DNA of 64,000 bases from the NCBI GenBank assembly GCA_024699855.1, contig JAMPIQ010000002.1:5146001-5210000 (forward strand), given 5' to 3'. This document shows, in pieces, positions 32,737 through 41,781 of this stretch. Below the pieces are notes generated by a model that searched no databases, was not told the DNA's origin, and was given only the letters and a program-made list of their open reading frames with translations. How positions within the stretch are numbered: position 1 is the first letter of the stretch; each line of letters opens with the position of its first letter. A program made the translations under genes and the position numbers. Source of the stretch: Aphelenchoides besseyi (Eukaryota; Nematoda; Chromadorea; Rhabditida; Aphelenchoididae).

Positions 32737-35187
32737 TCAAATATCCGAATATCGTGGGCGTTTTGCAGCGTGTTTTTCCATATCCTTCAAAAGATCCATT
32801 CCTTTTTTGTATCTCTCATCTTGTACATGACCGGACAAGTAATCTTTCAATATGTCGATTGCCGTTTGTCCCATAGAGTTCTCAAGTAAAACGTTTGCTT
32901 GAAAACGATTAATAAGCAAGTTAGCAATCTCAAAATGTCCGTTAGAAATCGCATCCATCAATGGAGTAATGCCTTTTGGTCCCTAAATCAAAATGTTATT
33001 ACCGCCAGAAAGCAAACAATTACCAGTACGTCATTGTCGTCTACATGTCCTTCTGTTGACTGACAGTTCACTTTTGCTCCATTTAACAAGAGGATTCGAA
33101 CGTTGTCCAACTGATAGACATCAATCAGGCTTGTATATTCGAACTTACATATCCACAATTAACCGCTTCGTGCAGTGGAGTCCATCCTCCATTGTCAGGT
33201 TCGCTAACAATTCCTTTGTACGGGCCACGAACTAATCGTTCCAGCTCGCGAGCGTCGTCAACTTTTGCCGCTAAATGAAGCTTTGTTTCTCCAACATTGT
33301 TGCGTTCTTCGGGATCGTCTTTCAAGGCGTTGTTGATGTTATTGCAGAAGCCTAAAGATACAAGTTGAACATAAAATAGAAGTAATGAACTAACTATTCA
33401 ACTCAATGACCATTTCATCAACAGTAAGTTCAAGCTTATAGTTTTCTTCATCAGCGTCTTCGTCTAGACTATCGTTTTCGTCATTTTCAGTTTGCGCAAG
33501 CTCCAATTGCTGTTGTCGTTTCTTAAACTCCTCATTTCCACAACCGTGATACGCCAAAAACAGAATGTACTCGCGCAAAATGGCCGCTTTTTGTTTTCCA
33601 TTTGATTGTGAGATGTATTCCATGAAACGTCCTTGTTGCATTTCTTTGTTTCTAGTATCCAGTTTACATTTGTAAACAAACAAATCAAATTCGTCCATGA
33701 ACTTCTGAACAATAGGGTTACATACCATACAACATCCGAATTACTTTATGATGGCTGTTTGGATACGCAACAGAAACCAAATCGATACATTTCGATTTCT
33801 CTTTAACAGCACGTTCATAATCACACATTTTGTCGACTGCCGTCTCGGAAATCGAAGTGTACGCCGCGTATTCTTTTTCCTTGTTGCCACAGCACTTCGC
33901 ATACTTTGACATTTCTTCGTAGTATCGAATAGCCAATTCATCGAAACCGGCATCCACAGCTTTGTCGGCAATTCTTTCGTATACAATCAACTTCTCTTTG
34001 CTCGTTTTTGCAGCTTCCAAATTGGTGTCCAGTTTGATGAACATGTACACTACAAGAAAATGATAATCGATAAAAAGTACAAAACTTACAAAACTCATAG
34101 ATAATGTCAAGTGGGAGCATTTTGTTTTTACGTTTTTTAATGAAATAGCCAATTGCAGAGCTCAGAACCTCTTTTTTAGTCGAATAAGTGATATTCAGCT
34201 AAACGTTGAAATAATAAACAACTGTTATAAAGCAACTAACGATATTCAATTGGGTTTCAAAAATCGTTATTTTCTCTCGGTGCTTTTCTTTTTTCAAGTT
34301 CGGAATGAGATCCTCGATTTGCTTCAACTTCTCAGGACCGCTCAACGTATCAACCCAGTTATCCATATAAGCGTTATAGAACTCGTATTCCGTTTTTTTG
34401 CAATTCCTAAATACTATTGTTATTCGAATTACACTCTATGCATGCATACATGTAGATAATGTAGTGATTGACCTCATTAAAGCATCGCTTAGCATCACTT
34501 TTGTAACCGAGATTGTAATAGATTCGAGCCAAAACAAGTTGAATTCCCGCTCGTCGTCGATTCGGACCTTCGCCAAAATCGGTCTTAGCTGCGTGTTCTT
34601 TGATTTTGTCCTCGTTATCCTTCAAATAACTGGAACAATTTCTGGCATACTTCAGTGACTAAAAAAGTATGATTATTGTTTTCACCCGTCAAATTCACCT
34701 TAATTATGTATTCCAGTTCTTTTCCTCGGTCTAATTCTTTTGCTGCAATCGCTTCATCCATGTAGTTTGATGCCAAAGTGTGTAGTGCCAATTGAATGTA
34801 ATCCTCGATTCCAGATTCTTTTGCCACCTTATGCTGTTTGTTGAAATGCTTGAATGCTTCATTGATTTCGTCTAAATGTCTAGAATTATCGCAATGATCG
34901 TTAATGTTCTCACTTCTTTGAATGTAAATTTCTCCGGCGTTTCGATGTGCTAAAGTCCAATCCAAATAGCTCGCACACTTTGACGCATGCTCAATGGCTT
35001 TACCGTAACAATCCAATGCCACGTCAGAATCAGATCGTTTCGTCAGTTCACCGAGTTCAACGTACGCTTCGGCAAGTGCGGCATGATTGATGTCCTCTTC
35101 CAGATACAACTTATTGATTTTTCGCCTCAATTCTAAAAACTAAATGAACGATGAGTTTCATTGCTTACCGTCTTCTATTTTTGGCAT
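32737..35187 (-). CDS. TONSL: Tonsoku-like protein (TONSL), short form with TPR and ankyrin repeats
   Basis: TONSL reads unmethylated H4K20 on newly replicated chromatin and supports homologous recombination at stalled forks. The N-terminal two thirds are TPR-like helices (YVELGELTKRSDSDVALDCY, ARIYYNLGYKSDAKRCFNEV, KLIVYERIADKAVDAGFDEL). An acidic segment follows (ENDENDSLDEDADEEN). The ankyrin domain reads RNNVGETKLHLAA, DNGGWTPLHEAVNCGY and GITPLMDAISNGHFEIANLL. The residues that hold the histone H4 tail in human TONSL appear to be kept: Glu in GET, Asp-Gly-Gly-Trp, Glu and Asn in WTPLHEAVN, and Asp in MDA. The protein ends soon after the ankyrins, without the ubiquitin-like and leucine-rich-repeat parts of the vertebrate protein. 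It is divergent from SPE-39, with 231 bases between starts. Confidence 0.9.
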
Positions 35188-35418
35188 CGTGACAGAACAA
35201 AGGACACTGAAATGAATAATATTATTGTCGACTTCAGTGTTTTTGAAAGCACACGTTTATCCTAAAGAAAACCATCAAAAACGATAAAGTGACTTGAAAA
35301 GAAATTTTTCGTTTTTAACCGCCAAAGAAATTAACGTAGTTAACTGAATCGATTTTCAGAATCGAACTCGAGATTTCACGCGCTCGCTTTTACTGCTGAT
35401 TGAGAACGTAAAACTAGA

Positions 35419-37361
35419 ATGGAATTTAATCGTCAGTTCACTTTCGACGATCCAGAAGACGGTAGCAAATAACCTAATAACTAATTGAAAATATCTTCAG
35501 CGTATTGGAATAATGACGACTCGGCAAGCGCTTTTTTTGACGATGGAAACCGAACCGCGGTAACTAGTGAATCAGAAGGAAACTCGTCAGTTTGATTGTT
35601 AGGTTGAAGCGCGACAAGCTCTGGACAATCTTTTTGAGCAGCACTTGGAATTGCCAGAAAATTTGAGCACAAATGGAAGTGATAAACCGAACAGTGAACT
35701 TGAGTTGGAAGTCAACAAAACGGCCAACAATTTTACTCTCGTTCAACAATCCACAACACCAAAACTCAGTTCATATACGACTAATCCTGCTGATAGACGA
35801 CAGGTAAATATCTTTTACAATCATTCGATACGAATATCAATTTTTAGCTCGAAGCAACCGCCGAAAAACCGAGACGTTTGGGAAGTGTATCAGTGATTTC
35901 CGATTGCAGTGTTGGATCGTTTAACAGCGAATCCACAGTGCATTTCGATTACGCTCGATTGAAAACAGAGCACAACAAACTTCAAAAATATCTCGAGGTC
36001 TTTATTTTGCACTTTTGCATCTAACAGCATGTTTTCTAGCATGTTCGACACGAGCGATTTCAACCGTTGCCCGTGACGGATGCTATCAAACGACTTCGAA
36101 GTTGTCGTAATGTTTCGCTCGATTTCTACAAATCAAAACAACAAAAAATTGAGTTATTGGACGCTGCAGTCGGATCGATGAACGACGACATAGTGATTGT
36201 TGTAAGGAAACAGATATTGATATTTTAAGAACAAGTGGTTTTAGGTCTTGATGTTCTTGAAACGAACATTAAATAGTTCAATCTTCCGCGAGATCTTAAT
36301 TTGCAAACCAGTGGCTGCGGAAATATACATCAAATATTTACGAGAAGGAGAAGATCATCAGGAGTTGATTGATACACTTTTGTATGAAAAATTCGGATTT
36401 TTGAACTTTTTTGATTCAGTGCTCTTGGTCGAAGTGACGAAGCGGCGATGGTCGAGTTGAGTTTAGCTTTTCGACTGAAACGAGTGGAGCCGAAGATTGC
36501 GGCATTAAATCGTTGTTTAGTTGGCGGTTTGAGTAGTCCGACACTTCAAAAGGAGTCACAGGACATTCATGAGTTTGTCAATTTATTAGAACGTCAAATT
36601 CCAATTGATGTAAGAAACACTAATTGTCAGTAAAACAAGTCAATTTTTAGTGTGCAGATGAAGTCATCGTCAAATCGGAGAACAATGAGCTGTTCCGTCA
36701 ATTTCCAAAAAAAGCTTCGCTCGTGGGACAACCACTTCTCACCACTCTTTACTACTGTTGTTTGTATCATTACTCATTGCCGGCGGTAAGATGCTATTAG
36801 ATTGATGATTCTGTCGTTTTTTAGAACAGTTATGCAAGTCCATTGGCATTCAAACAAGCGTTCGATGTGACGGAAAAAGAGTATTGTTGGATGGCTCTTT
36901 CGTCATTGTGTCGAAGAAAAGAATATGCAGAAATTGAAAAGTTGTTGTCACCAAAAAAATTGCTGATTTCCACATCAAAAATGGTTTGTCCATTTCCATG
37001 GTCCGCTTTCTTTTCACTTGTTGCGAAGTACGGTGCACCACCGCCAGAAGTGAGTTGATTGGGTGATGATAGGCTTTACAGTGTTTTAATGTTTAGGTTC
37101 TTGTTCGTTGGTTAAGATCAATTCCCGACGCCGAAGAGCGATTCAAAATTGCTGATCAATTTGGCGAAGCGGCACGCGACGTTCAGTTTGATGCGCTAAC
37201 AACGCTTAAGGACAAAAAGAAATTGGTCACTTTGATGAGCAAATTGACACCGCACTCTCAGAGTTATGTTAAAGCTCAGAATTTGCTTTCAAATTTGGTG
37301 AGATCTATGCTCGTGGTAATTTTCAACTTACACTTTGCAGGCACTTAAATGGAAAGACTGA
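35419..37361 (+). CDS. spe-39: SPE-39/VIPAS39 (VPS16B-type vesicle-trafficking protein)
   Basis: VPS33B/VPS33A partner with a Vps16 C-terminal-like domain, working in endosome and lysosome-related organelle traffic. In C. elegans spe-39 is needed to form sperm fibrous-body membranous organelles. The N-terminus is acidic and unstructured (MEFNRQFTFDDPEDA). The Vps16-like helical region starts near KYLEHVRHERFQPLPVTDAI. It runs through LGRSDEAAMVELSLAFRLKR, EFVNLLERQIPIDCADEVIV, LLTTLYYCCLYHYSLPANSY and FDVTEKEYCWMALSSLCRRK to LVRWLRSIPDAEERFKIADQ. The stop is at 37361. The YHYS-PANSYASPL block and the domain order fit VIPAS39 well. About ten short introns keep frame, including 35560-35602 (GTAACT...GTTAG). 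Confidence 0.88.
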
Positions 37362-37862
37362 CCTTTGTTGCACTGAACTTGATCGGAAGGGTCATTGAAT
37401 CTTATTGTTGCGTGATTATGTAATAAACGATTTCCAACGTTTGTAAATGCAATAAAAACAATCGAGCGGAATGTTCGTGAACAATTGAAGCGTTCGTTTT
37501 CCTGTATAAAATCGAAGGCCTTCGACAACAGTCGATTTAATCACACATAGAGGCGAAGTCGCGTTCTTTCTGTGTCAAAAACACTTTTTGAACTAGTGGC
37601 TCATGTGATTTGTTGAGATCTTGGGTAGAAATGGAAATTTCTGCAATTTCTGCTCAAGTCTCCGTGTCATTTTGCCAATTGGCAGGCCGTTTGGTGAAAG
37701 CTATTTGTTGCGTACAAATGTCGTTGCTTTTTTGTTTATGACCCTTAGATGTGATTTTTGACTGGTTTGCGGTTTTGTGTTCGGTGTATCGCATTTCACT
37801 TCTTGTTTACTGACTAATAGTCGCATATTACAGTTTAGTGTTTGATCGTAAATCGCAAAAGA

Positions 37863-38811
37863 ATGACGAAGGAATCAACGCTACAGCACACGGGATGTCC
37901 AATTCCGTGGGTCGTTTGTGTAAAACGACGTAAGTTTGTCTTTTTTAATGTGAATAACTTTGATTGTTTAGAAGTTACCGTGCCGATTAATCAGCTCAAT
38001 GGCACCCAGATGTTCTGTTCCAATCCATCATGCGAAATCAGCGGGTCTTTCGTTCATAACCAGTGCTTTGAGAATTTGGAATTGGCTTTAAAGAAGTTAC
38101 TCAAAGTTAAGGGTCGAGGTTTGTTAAACTTTTTGTCTTCTTATGATCGATTGAACAGGACGTAGATGGACGGATGATCAGATACAGGAAAACTTGTGGA
38201 CTAAGAAAACGATGACCTTGATGAAATCTCAACTTATATGCCCTTCTTGTGGTAAAGGAATCATGGACATACGCAGTGACTTTCGTTTAGTAAGTTTCCA
38301 TTGATACCACTATTCGAACAAACTTTTAAGTCTGAAAAAAAGAACAGTTGTGTTAATGGAGGCGAACCCGTTAAATCGTCGATCTATGGACGCAAGAAAA
38401 GAGGCAAAGATTTACCACAATTGGTCGTAAAACCGGTACAATTCAATAAATTGAACTCTGGACAACGGTTGGTCCTTGCGTTATTTTGGTTTTAATACTT
38501 TGATTTAGAAAACAACTTCAAGAGCTGCAATTTCACTATTTGTCCATTCATTCGGACGACGAACTGGAAGTTGCTGTAAGTTGATTTGTTTTTCTTGTTT
38601 TGATCCATTGTTTTAGCCAACTCAATCGTCAAGTCGTTGTCACTCGATATCCTCATCATCCGATCAAGCACAATGCATCAACAAGCCATCAAGTTGTTTA
38701 GACGAGGACAAACTTTGGAAGGTTCCTGAATGGTGGTACGAAGACGACCAACTCGGCCAGTCATCGTTGGTGCAAGAACTCAGGAATGCACTCAAAGGAA
38801 TACGCTGTTGA
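37863..38811 (+). CDS. HECA: Headcase-family protein, short
   Basis: Headcase (HECA) proteins are translationally regulated growth and differentiation factors in flies and vertebrates. The conserved N-terminal Cys-rich domain is visible: VTVPINQLNGTQMFCSNPSC, VHNQCFENLE and GRGRRWTDDQIQENLWTKKT. ICPSCGKGIMDIRSDFRL follows. The C-terminal half is Ser-rich and ends WKVPEWWYEDDQLG plus a short tail to TGA 38811. At roughly 200 residues it is much shorter than the insect and vertebrate proteins and lacks their long middle and C-terminal parts. All introns are GT-AG. The start is the ATG at 37863; the codons before it are also open. Confidence 0.8.
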
Positions 38812-38817
38812 GTCAAA

Positions 38818-39204
38818 AGAAAACGATTTCTTGTATTGTTTACTAAGATTCCAAATGTACATACGTAAAAACAACAATAATTGTATAACTGGCTTTTTAG
38901 ATTCCTGTTCAGTAAACAACCGATTCTTCTCGCGTTTTTCCAAACTTCATTCCCGCTAAATCACCGCACATATTTGCCACTTCCAATGCCTTAAAAATGT
39001 TCAACTTTAATCATGTTGTATTCTCTCAATAAATAAAAACGATCGTCTTCCTACCTTTTCTAATTGATCCTTCGTATGTGAAGCGGAAACGCAAAATCGT
39101 CCTCTTGCTTTGTTCATTGGAGTTGCCGGGAATCCCACAGACACCACGGCTACGCCGTGCTTCAGTGCTTCACGACCAAACAGAACAACTCGTGGCATCG
39201 AAAA
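38818..39204 (-). pseudogene. Duplicated 3' end of SPTLC2 (truncated copy)
   Basis: These 387 bases align without gaps to 41691-42077, the last two exons and 3' flank of SPTLC2, with only a few base differences (for example ggctttttag against ggcattttag, and gacaccacgg against gacactacgg). The copy includes the last intron and stop codon but has no upstream exons. It begins six bases after the Headcase stop codon. It continues, after an insertion, at 40393-40447. Confidence 0.9.
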
Positions 39205-39355
39205 CCGTGTAAAGATGAGTAGAAATTTTTTACTAAAATACGATCGATTGCCAATAATAAATTGCTTTGTTTATTGGGTTAACAGCAGAAAGTAACATGA
39301 CTGACCACTACGTGGCAATCTGAAAGGAGTGCCGAAAATCGGCAGCTACAAAGTT
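39179..39355. repeat. Direct repeat copy 1 (about 177 bases)
   Basis: Near-identical to 40147-40323. It contains 26 bases of SPTLC2 exon, then AT-rich sequence and a small palindrome (ccgaaaatcggc). The two copies flank the transposase relic like short direct repeats. Confidence 0.85.
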
Positions 39356-40140
39356 ATGTTGGCATGTTGAATATCGGATGAATGAAAGCCGATTGCATTC
39401 TTCGCGTTTCGACCAGTTCCGATGGGAAACAGTATTCCGTTGGCGTTGCGAAACGGTCGGAAGGTTGGTCAATGTATCCGATCGTTCTACAGACGTATTG
39501 AAAGAATGTTCCGTACATCGGATGTTGGAATTGGGAGTAGACGACTTCCAGAACAAGCAATATGTTCTTTCGCTGGTAGATCGAGAAATCTAATTCGTTT
39601 GTCAAAACATGATTGTGAATTCGGCGAACAAATCCTTTAAAGATGCGAAAGAAGAAGACGTCAGCCGGTTGTCCGATCAAGTTGCAACAGCTGGGATGTT
39701 TCTAATCATCACTTGTTTTCCTTCGGGCCCCAACGATTGAATTGTTCCGTGATCTCGGAATAAAGACCAACTGTCGACGATTAGAAGCAGATTATCGGGC
39801 ATATCGCTCGTGAACACGCAATCCATCAGCCATTTCCTCATCAAGTCCTTATTCATGAGATGCGACTTGTTCGGGTGACGACAATGTTGAAGGTGTTGTA
39901 CTGATGAGTTTGCGGGAACACTCCACTGGGTTCGGCAAGAATTCCGAACAGTTTTGATCCCAGACGACCATCGGCGAACAAGCACGGCATAACAGTGTAG
40001 CTATGCGTAGTTGACGAAACTGCTTGGACAGTTCGCTCGACAATACGATCTCCAACCGGTGCTAGAGAACGGTTGCTAATCATCTCTTTTTGAAATCCCG
40101 ATTGGACAGCGTTGCAAATAGAGTAAACCGGGTAATTCAT
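39354..40140 (-). pseudogene. DDE transposase relic (pogo/Tc5-like superfamily)
   Basis: Three overlapping minus-strand frames together carry parts of a DDE_1-type transposase. Frame 1 (40140-39853) has STTHSYTVMPCLFADGRLGS. Frame 2 (39985-39677) has DNLLLIVDSWSLFRDHGTIQ with the second catalytic Asp, and MIRNIPAVAT. Frame 3 (39680-39354) has GQPADVFFFRIFKGFVRRI, matching the QPLDV-x-FFR-x-K motif of these enzymes. At least two frameshifts and a stop separate them, and the N-terminal DNA-binding part is missing, so it is dead. Confidence 0.75.
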
Positions 40141-40146
40141 CGAGCG

Positions 40147-40323
40147 AACAGAACAACTCGTGGCATCGAAAATCGTGTAAAGATGAGTATAAATTCTTTA
40201 CTAAAATACGATCGATTGCCAATAATAAGTTGTTTCGTTTATTGGGTTAACAGCAGAAAGTAACATGACTGACCACTACGTGGCAATCTGGGAGGAGTGC
40301 CGAAAATCGGCGGCTACAAAGTT
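40147..40323. repeat. Direct repeat copy 2 (about 177 bases)
   Basis: Second copy of 39179-39355 in the same orientation, with a handful of substitutions and no obvious gap. Because it again starts with the SPTLC2 exon fragment, a duplication of the insertion junction is implied. Confidence 0.85.
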
Positions 40324-40392
40324 ACCTTGGGATCAAAAAGGGGCGGCCTCTAAGCGGCCAACTGTTTTTAAAACAAGAATAGCTACAAACCT

Positions 40393-40447
40393 AAAATGGG
40401 TATCACAGCGGAGTCATCGTGACCGTAAACGATAAAGCCCATTTGTA
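40393..40447 (-). pseudogene. Continuation of the SPTLC2 copy after the insertion
   Basis: Matches 42080-42134 of the intact SPTLC2 exon (tgggtatcacagcggagtca against cgggtatcacagcggagtca) with several substitutions, then diverges. Together with 38818-39204 it shows that the copy once ran further into the exon. Confidence 0.8.
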
Positions 40448-40739
40448 AATACGGAGCGGTGAAAAAAGCAGCCGCCTACCACGAACGCAGAGAGGTGTAC
40501 CACTAGTTAATATGTAGTATTTAAAGTTTATAATGTAAAAACAAAAATGATAGAATTTCTTCATTTGACTACAACCCAAGTCTAACATGCGGTGTATAAA
40601 CAATCAAAATGTTCGTTACAGAACTTTACATTTTGTATCTTTTTTTTTAAATTATTATTTTGTTTCCACTTAACATTTAACACTCCTTTTCAAGAAAATC
40701 AAGCAACTGAGGTCAAATAACATCCAAATCAAAAGATTC

Positions 40740-40860
40740 GACGTCATATAGGCTACCCAAAGTTTGCTCCATGTTCTTTCGCCATCGATCTGCCGGTCGT
40801 CCAAGTGGTCTTCTCCTTTTCCATAAGCAAGTTCTTCTTTGCGTCCTCTTTGATCCATAT
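40740..40860 (-). mobile_element. Non-LTR retrotransposon C-terminal relic
   Basis: One minus-strand frame reads RRTCLWKRRRPLGRPADRWR followed by KNMEQTLGS. The GRP-x-x-RW pattern is typical of the tail after the reverse transcriptase in LINE-like elements of animals. Only this scrap is visible. It is too short to classify, and no intact reverse transcriptase is in the window. Confidence 0.5.
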
Positions 40861-41099
40861 TATAAGTTGTGCGTAAGGACGTGAAGCTGTTGGGGGCTAC
40901 TTAATCCATGACGGTTTTGTTCTGCATGTCCGTTTGAAGTTCGTTGCGTCCCTGTAGGCGTAGAACGCTGGTGCTTCAAAACGTCATTGCGGACCCTCTG
41001 TGGTCGAGTCGTAGCATGTTTGTTTAAAGTCCGCTTGCAGGTTGCTAATCCTGGAGTAGAGCGGATGCAGTTTAACTCTTACCCAGGACGATTGTGTTG

Positions 41100-41500
41100 G
41101 GTAATAATTAAATTTAAACTCACGTTGTTCACAATATCCCATTCGCTTTCATCAATTAATTTTCCGGACTTCATTAATTTGTACAATTCTTCTTTGGTGC
41201 CATACCAATTAAAACCATTCAAATTAATTGAGCTCACTTTGAAATTTAAAATAAAGAGTTTAAGCCGTGATAAAAAACATAGAATACTAATTTTTCAGCA
41301 ATCATTAATTTTAGTTACATTTTGCGTTATGAAAAACATAAAAATAATCAAATATTCAATCATAAATGAAATCTTATGTTTACAAAAAGAACAAGAATAT
41401 GAAGAAAAATGGGATTTCCAGTGCAAGAAATTGCTTAAAACATTTCGCCAAAATCAATTGATCTGCGCTTTTTCAAACTAGAATAATTAATTCGTAAGTT
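41100..41500. other. AT-rich island of unknown origin
   Basis: The stretch is clearly richer in A and T than its neighbours and holds an open plus-strand frame (within 40987-41481) full of Lys, Ile, Leu and Phe codons. The composition and the lack of introns differ from the host genes. It lies inside the duplicated, transposon-bearing zone between Headcase and SPTLC2, so it is probably inserted DNA. I see no domain in it. Confidence 0.4.
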
Positions 41501-41781
41501 AGAAATGTGTAGTTTCTATTTTGTACTCTGATCTCTTCCACTTTGATTAATCCTGACAGAGCCCAAACCACATCGATAAAAGGAAGATCGAACAACGCTT
41601 TCATCAGTAGTTGCAATTAGAAATGAGGTTGGAGTTGGACTTGGATTCAGTAGTCGTAGTTGTCTAATTCCACTTTAATGTTAATTCGAAAGAAAACGAT
41701 TTCTTGTATTGTTTACTAAGATTCCAAATGTACATACGTAAAAACAACAATAATTGTATAACTGGCATTTTAGATTCCTGT

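Larger units (their letters stand above)
39205..40392. mobile_element. Insertion of a decayed DNA transposon splitting the SPTLC2 copy
   Basis: The SPTLC2 copy stops at 39204 and resumes near 40393, so about 1.19 kb has been inserted. The insert contains a decayed transposase on the minus strand. It also carries a second copy (40147-40323) of the block at 39179-39355. The left copy begins with 26 bases of SPTLC2 exon, so the repeat arose after insertion. No clean terminal inverted repeats or target-site duplication were found by eye. Confidence 0.7.

Noticed and set aside
35419..37361. First thought to be a COG8 or other tethering subunit
   Set aside because: The blocks YYCCLYHYSLPANS, FDVTEKEYCWMAL and LVRWLRSIPDAEERF fit VIPAS39/SPE-39 instead.
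40987..41481. Long plus-strand ORF of 164 codons
   Set aside because: It lies in AT-rich, apparently inserted DNA, has no domain and begins with sequence unlike a start. Reported only as a compositional anomaly.
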